64,000 nt of DNA. Source: Aureispira anguillae. Lineage in GTDB: Bacteria > Bacteroidota > Bacteroidia > Chitinophagales > Saprospiraceae. Below, piece by piece: positions 29,501 through 36,299 of the stretch. The position numbers were made by a program, and so were the translations under genes. Position 1 is the stretch's first letter, and every line of letters begins with the position of its first letter. Location of the stretch: the NCBI RefSeq assembly GCF_026000115.1, contig NZ_AP026867.1, forward strand, positions 5,320,001 through 5,384,000, given 5' to 3'. The notes beneath the pieces are model-generated. The model did not search any database and was not told the origin of the DNA. It saw only the letters and a list, made by a program, of their open reading frames with translations.

Positions 29501-30526
29501 CGTCATAAACATAGTATTTGCAAAGAACGTATCTACACCCGCTGTATTCAAATAATGATTGCCATAAATTGTCCCAAATGGTTGAGAACAATATGGAATT
29601 ACAGGAGGTGTATTATCAACTACTGTAACTGTACTCATACAAGATGAGACATTATTTAGATGGTCACGAATTGTCATCGTTACAGGAAGTGGTGCCGCCA
29701 AATTTGCACAAGTGGCTGTTGCAGGTGCAAAAGTGATGCTCTTTGTTATACAAGAAACATCGCTCAAACTATCTAAATCTGCAAATTCAAATACATGCAC
29801 TCCTGCTGCATCTAATGTTACAGTAGGAAAAGCTTCACAAGTAGCCGACAAGCTCGTTGGATCGCATGTTATTAGCGTAATACAATAAGACTGAATACAC
29901 AAACTTGGAGATCCAGCCCCAGGAAGATCGTCTATAGCACCTACCGACCAGTTGCCATGAGGTGCCATGTTGCAATAGAAATTTAGAGAATCATTATTGG
30001 GGGCTATCGTGTCCAACCCCGTTGGAGAAACAGGCAAGGTAGAAGAATAACCATCTCGGAATACAATGGTATCTTGAACGATACCAGGTGTACCTCCTGG
30101 AAAGGTTCCTGTAAAAGTATTGGTTGTTGGTACAGTCGGAAAAGCAGCCGTTGCCGCAGAAGCCGCCAAATAACGTGCTCCTCCAACAGGTCCAGCAATT
30201 TGAAACCCTACATGGCTTAAATCTGCCAAACCTCCAGTAATAGAAGTACAAGAACCATCGTCTGTTTTAGACCAAACAATCTCTACAATTACATCAACCA
30301 CCCTATGATTGGCTGGTATCTGCCCTGCTCCTGTCCCAACGGGAAAGTTTACAGCAGGCAGTAAAGTTCCTGAAGTATTAGAAAAGCTCAAAGTAGGTCC
30401 CGAGTAACACTTTGACGTTGTCCTTTGACTATTAGTAGTCTGAGCTTCAAGGCTATGATAACCTAATATCATTAGAACAATCGCAAAGAATTTACAACAA
30501 TGCGATAACGTAAATTTCTTTTTCAT
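20591..30526 (-). CDS. giant HYR-repeat T9SS surface protein with CHU_C sorting domain
   Basis: A protein of 3311 residues with a signal peptide (residues 1-29, SLEA-QT). The N-terminal 200 residues form a jelly-roll-like domain. Then come about 29 tandem HYR-like (Ig-fold) repeats of 80-100 residues, each opening with a V-x-D-x-x-x-PT-x-x-C boundary and carrying a mid-repeat S(T/S)DNC motif, an N-G centre and D-x-SGN-x-x-x-C near the end, so Cys pairs are regularly spaced. PKD/Ig-like domains and a cadherin-like FFGVDTLHYSLC module follow. The last 90 residues are the CHU_C/gliding-associated type B T9SS domain (ISPNGDGVNDEM ... IFSRWGTLVYEG ... LPDGTYFYIL). It probably acts as a long adhesin or filament on the cell surface. 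Confidence 0.9.
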   Translation of the reverse strand: MKKKFTLSHCCKFFAIVLMILGYHSLEAQTTNSQRTTSKCYSGPTLSFSNTSGTLLPAVNFPVGTGAGQIPANHRVVDVIVEIVWSKTDDGSCTSITGGLADLSHVGFQIAGPVGGARYLAASAATAAFPTVPTTNTFTGTFPGGTPGIVQDTIVFRDGYSSTLPVSPTGLDTIAPNNDSLNFYCNMAPHGNWSVGAIDDLPGAGSPSLCIQSYCITLITCDPTSLSATCEAFPTVTLDAAGVHVFEFADLDSLSDVSCITKSITFAPATATCANLAAPLPVTMTIRDHLNNVSSCMSTVTVVDNTPPVIPYCSQPFGTIYGNHYLNTAGVDTFFANTMFMTDNCGPITKQVRNITPGSPWQSYIEFDCVTGFQQFFVKGEDGNGNADSCRVIVQVFDTIAPTAVCGQDTAYVGNGPFTMPAINLDNGSFDVCPPIAGRWVDVHTGPDPVYTCADIGSDTVMLIVSDNSGNLDTCHNAVVIVLDTTAPTAICQNVTVYLNATGTGTLLASEVDNNSVDICSVDSLDINGVASVSYNCSHIGTTQNVTLHVFDASGNVDSCVSTVTVLDTFPPTAICRNFTIYVDGTGAATLQADSLNNNSVDVCTGNNLNFLINGSSTANFDCTNTLSNPNTVTLTVQDSYGNGSTCAANVTVLDTIDPVANCASPTVYLNNAGLATVTSTQLSMGSSDNCSVVDSFVNVVGISSANFTCSAIFTPQPTTLIIQDAAGNTGSCNTTVTVVDTVNPTALCEASYTTTLNALGLATVTPSNIDSASTDNCGLVEYLINGSSVQTYTCADVGSLGAVLTVRDSSGNIATCPTTINVVDNSPPTASCQITNVYLGASGTVAITPNTVLAFPATNDNCGTITTTFQGGGSNIIYNCDSIGPRTVNVVVTDASSNTSTCQTTVTVLDTISPTASCRPVPYPVQLDASGNGFVVPLNVNNGSSDICGVDTMLVNGVDSFFYTCASLGNTAVTLSVLDQSGNQSTCIANVVVEDNLDPTALCHDTTLYLNAAGVVTVFPADIDAGSSDNCTFTRRINNLPSVTYNCNQVGVNTAQLLIIDGAGNLAQCSANITVLDTITPVANCIGPNVRTVYLDNTCFASVPASTFDNGSTDNCSGSLTFRVGGLPNATFTSANLATNPNPLVLTVCDGSNNCSTCNTTVIVRDSTPPSMVCRPDTVQLDGTGNAIVVPNNINGGSSDNCNVPTYTINGGPFVNMTCADLGSNNVTLVGMDQSGNSDSCTTTVFVEDVTAPNASCNGMVTLILDAFTSTGTLLTTDVDNGSTDNCNIVNYTLSRSVFSCGDIPNNTHTVTMVVTDQSGNRDSCTTLVTVADTVAPVANCITTPLDLYLVGSTVSTTAAAINNGSTDNCAIDNISLSQSTFNCTNIGTNVVTLTVTDSSNNSGFCNAIVNVSDTLSPTPFCSNPTVTLDANGNVRVAATDLAPGSFDNCSIDTMLVNGQDSITLTCANLGTPVIATVFMRDPSGNTANCSSTITVVDNVNPTANCIGTVVQLVLDTAGIAVLSPVDINAGSTDNCTITSMVLSQDTFNCSNIGNNPNNVTLTVTDQSNNSDNCIAQVNITDTIRPVMACQPVTVNIHLSAGGVAPVSASMFDAGTADACGIANLSFTGAPNLVTCAHVGTHPITLIATDANGNMDSCITTLTVLDTVSPTITCNNITVDLNGFGNATIDSSNTSLYTVVDACGVSTLTLNGSNVVNYTCADVGLDTVVLTATDVSGNTASCNAVITVRDVTPPSVTCAITTQYLDTNGVLAVDPTWITANIIEACGVDTAYTSPDTLTCANVGPFNTVTLTVVDINGNSSSCNGNIEVVDTVPPTMVCRDTTVCVSGGFVNVIAADVDGGTTDACGLSAIQTINGTNNIIYTCADLGVQTVTLLRQDINGNSATCTANVTVRDCTAPTAVCKTNYVAQVGANGFATVHAIDLDFGSTDDCNIDSTTFRIDGQDSLTYSCNFIGTPMTVMFTVSDFSGNTDTCISTITIQDTVSPIARCGSSINAVLSASTGQFVVPAFNLNSTINTSTDNCGIATFLINGQAQATYDCSMLGANTAVLRVVDQSGNFDTCHATVNVQDITPPTATCQFTTNLTLDSTGSVSLLANNLIVSSSDNCGISSIQGNGQDTLIFTCDSIGNNQISVVVTDSSGNTFTCNAIVNVTDNINPTAICPTNPVPAYLNDNSIVWVTAAAIDSASFDNCQIIDYQINGTDSVLYNCGQIGSYPSATLTVIDSSNNSSTCIVDIDVLDTIPPVAQCSSITVTLSPAGIAYVGASDIDSLSSDNCGIREYLINNQLQDTFDCSNVGITNTVVLTVIDQYNNASFCATNVTVEDRTPPSIQCPLAAVDFYLGANGVVNVDPRDVATANDVCSILYWYINGAPDSTFDCSHVGIAQLVTIRVEDPSGNFAQCNAILNIRDTIPPTAFCQNLTVALDSAGSVTVTGADIGAFNTDNCAIVDTLINGQNSIVYTCDSIPASGDSIVAVLTVTDAAGNQNTCQSTITLLDNIAPTVNCHDTVVAQLDPFGIAIVPAIHLVDNISDNCTVDSFLINGLASDTFDCSDVGANNTVVLTVLDASNNQSNCTSVMQVVDNEPPTVICRDIDVYLNSNGNASIIADSVDGGSSDNCTYIASRTFSGGATSMSFNCSDTGSINVTLIVTDIYNNTDSCTAVVTVKDTTKPTVTCNNVIVDLRQNGSVVLTIDTGLYSVGTVFDHCGIDTAWVTPDTITCTDRGDIVFTLTARDHSGNIGTCQDTASVFLEYPSILIPSQDTTLCEGDTLPLSAFVDPNGINYDYAWSKGSGIQITQDPTVKDTMIANVGIADEGYYIFTIIPPSGGCPASDSIYLDINEVQPPVLIGTAPCDGDTAIIHLSNSSTYVGSTITYDWYFNGNLIANNTDSLIIPNMSAADSGSYSMAIQVEQGASICSDSSTAGFNFDVLDLPIAPIPTANIPCEGQSLTLFNNSAGYTYNWNGPAGFSTTTADPVRLNATQAFAGLYSLTITDANNCSNDGTVNVTISPTPAQPSLFYTQPLCVGDLLELQDTSIYTSPPVLYYWETPTGTIDTTTIGQLVLSNASVGEYMLTVSMNGCLSVVGDTANVVYKTIPTGGDDFFTIEFRDSLTSATAGGNKIINNDNPNPDGHLLTIVDSTDGGTIRLDEVNGTINYYPRSGFFGVDTLHYSLCDAQCPNSCDTIEVLIEVTTDFECFVPQGISPNGDGVNDEMIVRCRNNYPNALMQIFSRWGTLVYEGAPSGWNGQFNGKDLPDGTYFYILKLNDTTHTGTGTNKSEGRVGDQYSGYIMLQR

Positions 30527-31077
30527 ATATCTCTATAATTTTCTATGCATGCTAAGGAACAAAAATAAAACAAATTAGCAGATTCTTCTAATTTGAACTG
30601 GTGTTTTGGCATTTAGTTTTTTGCCTTGTTTTTTTTTATAAAATAAGAAGCATCAAATCATCTAATAAAATACTGAGAATAAAGCTTAACAATTTTTTTT
30701 CTTAACCTTTTTTAGGTTTAATCTGATGAGTATATGCCCCGTTGTTTCCTGTCCAAAGGTTTTATAAAAAATAGTATATTCATACTGTTATCCCTTTGAT
30801 GGAAATAGATTGATAGAGGTAACCTATTTATTGTTAAAAAACTAATTTTTTATGCGCACAATCGCCTAAAAAAACTACAAACCTTAGATTCAAACAAATA
30901 TTATTTTAATTTTAGTACCAAAACGTACTGCACTGCGTTCTTACTAAAAAGCATCTGAAAATGTACTAATTGCAGTAGTATTTCAACCATTGTAGACAAT
31001 GCTTATAGCTCTATCGCTTTTTAGGGCAACGTCGTGTACCGTTTATTCTTTAAAAAATATTTCACTTAACTATTCTT
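30527..31077. other. divergent intergenic region, nothing recognised
   Basis: A 551-bp AT-rich region between the giant surface protein (minus) and a small lipoprotein gene (plus). I find no ORF with a credible product, no RNA-like structure, and no full consensus promoter; a TATTTTTG box near 30560-30567 (minus) lacks a matching TTTG partner. Confidence 0.5.
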
Positions 31078-31551
31078 ATGCGTTCTATTACATCAATTTG
31101 CACTTACCTATTCGTTAGTTGTTATTTATTAATGGTTGCCAGCTGTTCCAACTTTATCAGTTGTGGCGGAGATAAAGACACATTTATAAATAACTTTTAT
31201 GCTTTTGTAGAAGAAATCCGAGCGGAACAAAAAAATGGAACAATTCCAGCGGATCAATGGGAAAAATACGATGAGCAATTTAATAAATTGACAAATGAGT
31301 GTTATCCACAATTTGAAGCCGACCTAAACACCAATGACCAACTAGGAGTTGCCACCTGTGTAGGTTTTTATTTTTATGCTAAATATGGGCTAACTGCGGT
31401 TCTAAAATTGGCACAAACGGATGCCGCTATCAAAAAGATTTTACTTGAAATCGATTACACCGTCTTACTCAATATGGCAAAAGAAATTGTCAACAACCCT
31501 GAAGAAATTCACAAAATCATGGGTGATTTAGAAAAACGATATGGCAATTAG
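31078..31551 (+). CDS. small lipoprotein of unknown function
   Basis: A protein of 157 residues with a lipoprotein signal peptide: hydrophobic stretch 9-20 and lipobox LMVASC with lipidated C23. The mature part is helical and charged (AFVEEIRAEQKNGTIPADQWEKYDEQFNKL), followed by a mid-protein segment VATCVGFYFYAKYG and a helical end. No domain is recognised. The stop overlaps the converging rnz stop by 4 bp. Confidence 0.6.
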   Translation: MRSITSICTYLFVSCYLLMVASCSNFISCGGDKDTFINNFYAFVEEIRAEQKNGTIPADQWEKYDEQFNKLTNECYPQFEADLNTNDQLGVATCVGFYFYAKYGLTAVLKLAQTDAAIKKILLEIDYTVLLNMAKEIVNNPEEIHKIMGDLEKRYGN

Positions 31552-32456
31552 TTTTTAACTTTGATTTTCTCCCCTTCTATTGCTAAAGAAGTGGCTTTAA
31601 AAACAGTTTGTGCTTCTTTTTTTAAGGGGGTTAAATCTTGATATCTAGAAGAGAAATGTCCAATAATCAAACGTTTTACATTTGCTTGTTTAGCAATGGA
31701 TGCCGCTTGATAAGCAGTGGAATGCATTCTACTTTGAGCTTGGTGTAATAAATCATGCATAAAGGTAGCCTCATGATAGAGCAGGTCAACTCCTTCTATC
31801 AAAGGAACAATTGCTTCGGAATACATCGTATCTGAACAGTAAGCAAATTTACAGGGAGCAGCAGCAGGCAGGGTCAATTCGGAATGAGGAATAACTAAAC
31901 CTGTTTCTGTTACATAATCTGCTCCTGCTTTTATTGCAGGAATTTGCTGATAGGGAATCTTATATTCTTTAATTTTATCCTTGCGCATATTTGCTGCTGC
32001 CTGCTTTTCTGCAAACAAAAAACCATGACAAGGCACTCCATGAACCAATGGGATGGAATAAACCTCAGCGGTTTCATTTTCAAAAAGTAATGCAAATTTT
32101 TCAGGATCAGTGGTGTGAAAATGCAACGGATAAGTTAAGGGTCGTTGCAACTGAATATTAAGAATGGGTTGTAAGCCCTTGGGACTATAGATATGCAGTG
32201 GTTTCTCTCGACCATTTAGCCCATAAGTCATCAATAAACCTATAAGCCCAAAGATGTGATCGCCATGCAAATGACTGATAAAAATTCGATTGATTTTATG
32301 CATCTTGATCTGATATTTCATCATCTGCATTTGGGTACCTTCCCCACAATCAATCAAAAACGACTCACTTCCTAGGGTTACAACCTGAGCGGACAGGTGC
32401 CGTCCATAAGCAGGCACGGCAGAGTTAGAACCAAGTATTGTGAGTTCAAAAGCCAT
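31548..32456 (-). CDS. rnz: ribonuclease Z
   Basis: A protein of 302 residues in the metallo-beta-lactamase fold: LGSNSAVPAYGRH near the start, the metal motif HLHGDH (62-67), then VHGVPCHGF, CSDT and LYHEATF. The C-terminal IGHFSSRY carries the last ligand. All are standard RNase Z features and the length is normal. It cleaves 3' trailers of tRNA precursors in the cytoplasm. It follows the STAS gene in the same direction after a 249-bp gap that contains an inverted repeat. Confidence 0.95.
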   Translation of the reverse strand: MAFELTILGSNSAVPAYGRHLSAQVVTLGSESFLIDCGEGTQMQMMKYQIKMHKINRIFISHLHGDHIFGLIGLLMTYGLNGREKPLHIYSPKGLQPILNIQLQRPLTYPLHFHTTDPEKFALLFENETAEVYSIPLVHGVPCHGFLFAEKQAAANMRKDKIKEYKIPYQQIPAIKAGADYVTETGLVIPHSELTLPAAAPCKFAYCSDTMYSEAIVPLIEGVDLLYHEATFMHDLLHQAQSRMHSTAYQAASIAKQANVKRLIIGHFSSRYQDLTPLKKEAQTVFKATSLAIEGEKIKVKN

Positions 32457-32499
32457 TTTATGTTTTTGGTTGATTTATCTAAGAGCGATGCTAAAAAAA

Positions 32500-32675
32500 G
32501 CATCCCGAATTCAAAAAGTCCTTAAACAATTGCTCTAACAATCATTCCTCATATTAAAGGCTCAAAACAACGTTTTAAGGTTCCAGATGAGGACATTAAA
32601 TACAATCACAAATACAGAATAGTTGTTGGTATAGGCGATGGTATAAATGCAGGTCTTTATAAAAATTCGGGATGC
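32500..32675. repeat. inverted-repeat-bounded element between STAS gene and rnz
   Basis: GCATCCCGAATT (32500-32511) and its exact reverse complement (32664-32675) bound a 176-bp segment; similarity continues imperfectly inward (AAAGTCC against AAAGACC). No coding capacity. It could be a second small MITE-like family, or an unusually placed structural element in the 5' region of rnz. Confidence 0.45.
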
Positions 32676-32705
32676 TCTATGTTATTTACTAGTATATGAT
32701 TAGAC

Positions 32706-33104
32706 TTACTCGTCCTCGTCAGTTGCTTCAGACTCTCCCCCTAATTCATTCTTGAAGGTTGCCATCATAACATATTTGATTGCATCACTCAAGGTTTCTT
32801 TAATGGTTAATACACTATCCAATCTAGAGATTGTAATCAGCATTTTTACGCTAGGATGCACCAAACCTGTCAGCACAAAAGCATTTTTTGATTCTGCCCA
32901 AAGACGATTTCCTGTCAATATGGCACTTAATCCAGATGAATCAACAAATTTAGTATTAGACAAGTCCATAATTAAATTTTTGATTCCAGCATTATGTAAC
33001 ACAATAAGTTCTGCCTTCAAGTCAGGAGCCTTTAGAGAGTTCAAATTTTCTTCTCCAAGAGTCAAAACCGCATAATCTTCTTTCTTATCAACAGAATATT
33101 TCAT
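32706..33104 (-). CDS. STAS-domain anti-sigma-factor antagonist-like protein
   Basis: A protein of 132 residues made of a single STAS domain. The phosphorylatable motif D55-S56-S57-G58 lies in TKFVDSSGLSAIL, preceded by a parallel strand LIMDLS. The C-terminus is acidic (GESEATDEDE). In SpoIIAA/RsbV-type partner switching, an anti-sigma kinase phosphorylates this serine. No kinase or PP2C gene is adjacent here, so the partner is encoded elsewhere. The motif shows the site is intact. Confidence 0.85.
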   Translation of the reverse strand: MKYSVDKKEDYAVLTLGEENLNSLKAPDLKAELIVLHNAGIKNLIMDLSNTKFVDSSGLSAILTGNRLWAESKNAFVLTGLVHPSVKMLITISRLDSVLTIKETLSDAIKYVMMATFKNELGGESEATDEDE

Positions 33105-33669
33105 AAAGTTTGGTATTTCATGATCAAAATTAATGTAATGAAATTTTTATTTTCTATCAATTAGAGAAGCATTCCCTTTTTTTATCTTATTTTATACCTT
33201 TTTGCATTCCTCAAAAAGTAGTTAGCTCATTAAATATCCAGTTAGCACTTGAAGTTTGACAAAACACAAAACAAACTGAAAGTCAACAAAATAAACTTAC
33301 ACACAAAATAAGTTAGTTCTTCCCTTTATGATTAAAAAAATAAGTTATTGGCTAAAGTAATCAATTTTCTACAAAAAATACAAAATTAGCTTGGCACTAT
33401 TTTCGTCAAGAATTAAAAGTAGAAGTTCTTCCATTCTAAAAAGGAAAATTTGGCAAAACAATTCTATATAGATAAATAATAATAATAACAAAAGGAAGAC
33501 AAAAAAAAATCAAAAATTTTCCTTTTTTGAAAATATTATCTACCTTTCTTAGCAAGGAACAAACTAGAACTTTTTAGGGGTAATTATTGTTCTTGTTAAA
33601 AAATTATATCCATAAATCTAAAACTATTTACTAGGCGATTGTAAGTCTAGCAATCCATAAACTAAAAAT
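33105..33669. other. divergent AT-rich region upstream of clpC
   Basis: 565 bp with many A/T homopolymers between the STAS gene (minus) and clpC (plus). I find no ORF and no CIRCE/CtsR-type operator. A TAATTTTG box on the minus strand (33125-33132) might serve the STAS gene but its TTTG partner is not at the right distance. Confidence 0.45.
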
Positions 33670-36213
33670 ATGCCTAACAACAGATTTTCTCCCAAAGTAA
33701 AAGAGATCATCTCACACAGTCGAGAAGAAGCTCTTAAGTTTGGTCATGATTACATAGGTACAGAGCATCTTTTATTAGGAGTCCTAAAAGAGCCAACTAG
33801 CCTAGCTGTACGTGTCTTAGAATCTCTTAATATTGATTCTCATCATTTAAGCAAAGCTGTTGAAGATTCTATTAATCAAAATACAAATACTCTTCCTACT
33901 TCTTATAATATAGGAAACTTACCATTAACTAAACAAGCCGAAAAAGTATTAAAAGTAACTTTCTTGGAGGCCAAATTACTCAAAAGTGAAATCATAGGCA
34001 CAGAACACATCTTGTTATCTGTTCTTAAGCATAAGGACAATTTGGCTGCTCGTGTTTTGTCCCAATTTGATGTTTCTTATGAGGTATTCAAAACAGAATT
34101 AGAGTTTGTAGGAACAGAAATCAATCCTGACATCACTGCTGACTTGCCCGATGAATTTGAGGACGAAGACGATGCAAGAGGAGGTGATAGTGGCTCTCAA
34201 TCGAGAAGTCGTGGCAAAGGAAAATCTCATACACCAGTATTAGATAATTTTGGCAGAGATATTTCAAAATTAGCAGAAGAAGATAAATTAGATCCAATTA
34301 TTGGTCGAGAAGTAGAAATTGAGCGAGTTTCTCAGATTCTTTCTCGACGCAAGAAAAACAACCCAATTCTTATTGGGGAACCTGGTGTTGGTAAAACAGC
34401 TGTGGTTGAGGGTCTTGCGCTACGTATTTACCAGCGTAAAGTTTCTCGTACCTTATTCAACAAACGCATTGTTATGTTGGATTTGGCAGCCTTGGTGGCA
34501 GGTACTAAATATCGTGGACAGTTTGAAGAGCGTATGAAAGCAATTATGACAGAGTTGGAAAAATCTCGTGATGTCATTTTGTTTATTGATGAAATTCACA
34601 CCATTGTTGGTGCTGGTGGTGCAACAGGATCCTTGGATGCCTCCAACATCTTTAAACCTGCTTTGGCTCGTGGCGAACTTCAATGTATCGGTGCTTCTAC
34701 ACTTGATGAATATCGTCAATACATTGAGAAAGATGGTGCGCTAGATCGTCGTTTCCAAAAAGTAGTGATTGATCCTCCAACTCCTGAAGAGGCTGTACAT
34801 ATCTTGCGTAATATTAAGGAGAAATATGAAGAGTTTCATCATGTCTTATATTCTGATGATGCCATAGAGGCCTGTGTAAAATTGAGTGATCGTTATATCT
34901 CTGATCGCTTTTTGCCAGACAAAGCAATTGATGTAATGGATGAGGTTGGGGCTCGTGTTCACCTCAAAAATATTCATGTTCCTAAGCACATTGTTCAATT
35001 AGAAGATGAAATTGAACAAACTAAAGAGCATAAAAATCAAGCTGTTCGTGACCAAGAGTACGAAAAAGCAGCCAATTATAGAGATAAGGAGTCTAAGCTA
35101 ATTCGCCAATTGGAACAAGCAAAAAAACAATGGGATGAAGAAGCTAAAACCAAACGTTATCCTGTCGGTGAAGCTGATATTGCTGAAGTAGTTTCTATGA
35201 TGACGGGTATTCCTGTTAGTAGTGTTGCTGAAAATGAAAGCCACAAACTCTTGAGCATGACAACGGATCTTCAAGGAGAAGTTATTGGTCAAGATGAAGC
35301 CATTTTGAAGGTAACCAAAGCCATTCAACGTAATCGTGTTGGTCTAAAAGATCCAAACAAACCAATTGGCACATTTATTTTCTTGGGACCTACTGGTGTT
35401 GGAAAGACAGAATTGGCAAAAGTATTGGCTCGTCAACTATTTACTTCTGAAGATTCTCTAATTCGTATTGACATGAGTGAATACATGGAGAAATTCGCAG
35501 TAAGTCGTTTGATTGGTGCGCCTCCTGGCTATGTAGGTTACGAAGAAGGTGGACAACTAACAGAAAAAGTCCGTCGTAAACCTTACTCTGTTATTTTGCT
35601 GGATGAAATTGAAAAAGCACATCCTGACATCTTTAATATCTTATTGCAAGTCTTGGATGATGGACAACTAACAGATGGTTTGGGTAGAAAAGTAGACTTT
35701 AAGAACACGTTGATTATTATGACTTCTAATGTAGGTGCTCGTCGCCTCAAAGATTTTGGGCAAGGAGTTGGTTTTGCTACTCAAGCTCGTAAGGAAGACA
35801 CCGATACCAATGCCAAAAGTGTTATCCAAGGAGCATTAAAACGTACTTTTTCTCCTGAATTCTTAAATAGAATTGATGATGTTATTGTCTTCAATAGCTT
35901 GGATCAAGATGATATTTTCCGTATTATTGATATTACTTTAAAGGATTTATTTGGTCGTATCCAAGAACTAGGTTATAACCTAGAATTGGATGAGAAAGCA
36001 AAAACTTTCTTGGCAGAAAAAGGTTATGATCCTCAATTTGGAGCAAGACCACTCAATAGAGCCATTCAAAAATATTTGGAAGATCCATTGGCTGAATTCA
36101 TCCTTAACAATCAGCAAACCTTAGAAGAAGGTGCGGTTTTGGTTGCAACCTTGGGTGAGGACGACAAAATGATTATCACTGTAAAAAAGAAAAAGAAGGC
36201 TACTAAGAAATAG
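33670..36213 (+). CDS. clpC: ClpC-type AAA+ chaperone/protease ATPase
   Basis: A protein of 847 residues. It has a double Clp_N repeat (about 1-145; [14 protein letters not shown] and [13 protein letters not shown]), then a charged linker. The first AAA module has Walker A GEPGVGKT (236-243) and [12 protein letters not shown]-type middle segment follows ([14 protein letters not shown], about residues 460-475), then the second AAA module with Walker A GPTGVGKT (573-580), LLDEIEKA and arginine finger region [11 protein letters not shown]. The C-terminal D2-small domain ends in a lysine-rich tail. The UVR motif distinguishes ClpC from ClpB. It unfolds substrates for ClpP; in firmicutes it works with McsB-type adaptors. 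None is encoded nearby. Confidence 0.95.
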   Translation: MPNNRFSPKVKEIISHSREEALKFGHDYIGTEHLLLGVLKEPTSLAVRVLESLNIDSHHLSKAVEDSINQNTNTLPTSYNIGNLPLTKQAEKVLKVTFLEAKLLKSEIIGTEHILLSVLKHKDNLAARVLSQFDVSYEVFKTELEFVGTEINPDITADLPDEFEDEDDARGGDSGSQSRSRGKGKSHTPVLDNFGRDISKLAEEDKLDPIIGREVEIERVSQILSRRKKNNPILIGEPGVGKTAVVEGLALRIYQRKVSRTLFNKRIVMLDLAALVAGTKYRGQFEERMKAIMTELEKSRDVILFIDEIHTIVGAGGATGSLDASNIFKPALARGELQCIGASTLDEYRQYIEKDGALDRRFQKVVIDPPTPEEAVHILRNIKEKYEEFHHVLYSDDAIEACVKLSDRYISDRFLPDKAIDVMDEVGARVHLKNIHVPKHIVQLEDEIEQTKEHKNQAVRDQEYEKAANYRDKESKLIRQLEQAKKQWDEEAKTKRYPVGEADIAEVVSMMTGIPVSSVAENESHKLLSMTTDLQGEVIGQDEAILKVTKAIQRNRVGLKDPNKPIGTFIFLGPTGVGKTELAKVLARQLFTSEDSLIRIDMSEYMEKFAVSRLIGAPPGYVGYEEGGQLTEKVRRKPYSVILLDEIEKAHPDIFNILLQVLDDGQLTDGLGRKVDFKNTLIIMTSNVGARRLKDFGQGVGFATQARKEDTDTNAKSVIQGALKRTFSPEFLNRIDDVIVFNSLDQDDIFRIIDITLKDLFGRIQELGYNLELDEKAKTFLAEKGYDPQFGARPLNRAIQKYLEDPLAEFILNNQQTLEEGAVLVATLGEDDKMIITVKKKKKATKK

Positions 36214-36236
36214 TCTTTGATATAACTAAATTGGTT

Positions 36237-36276
36237 AAGTGCCGAGACTCTATGGGGTTTCGGCACTTTTTTTTGA
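36237..36276 (+). terminator. clpC intrinsic terminator
   Basis: Stem AAGTGCCGA / TCGGCACTT (36237-36245 with 36260-36268), extendable inward, followed by eight T. Because it overlaps the upstream part of the next open frame, it supports the downstream start for that gene. Confidence 0.88.
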
Positions 36277-36299
36277 AAAAGAGCTTTTATTTCTCATAC

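Noticed and set aside
20591-30526. Regular short repeats suggestive of a CRISPR-like array
   Set aside because: The periodicity is that of the coding repeats (about 240-300 bp), without identical direct repeats of 24-40 bp and unique spacers.
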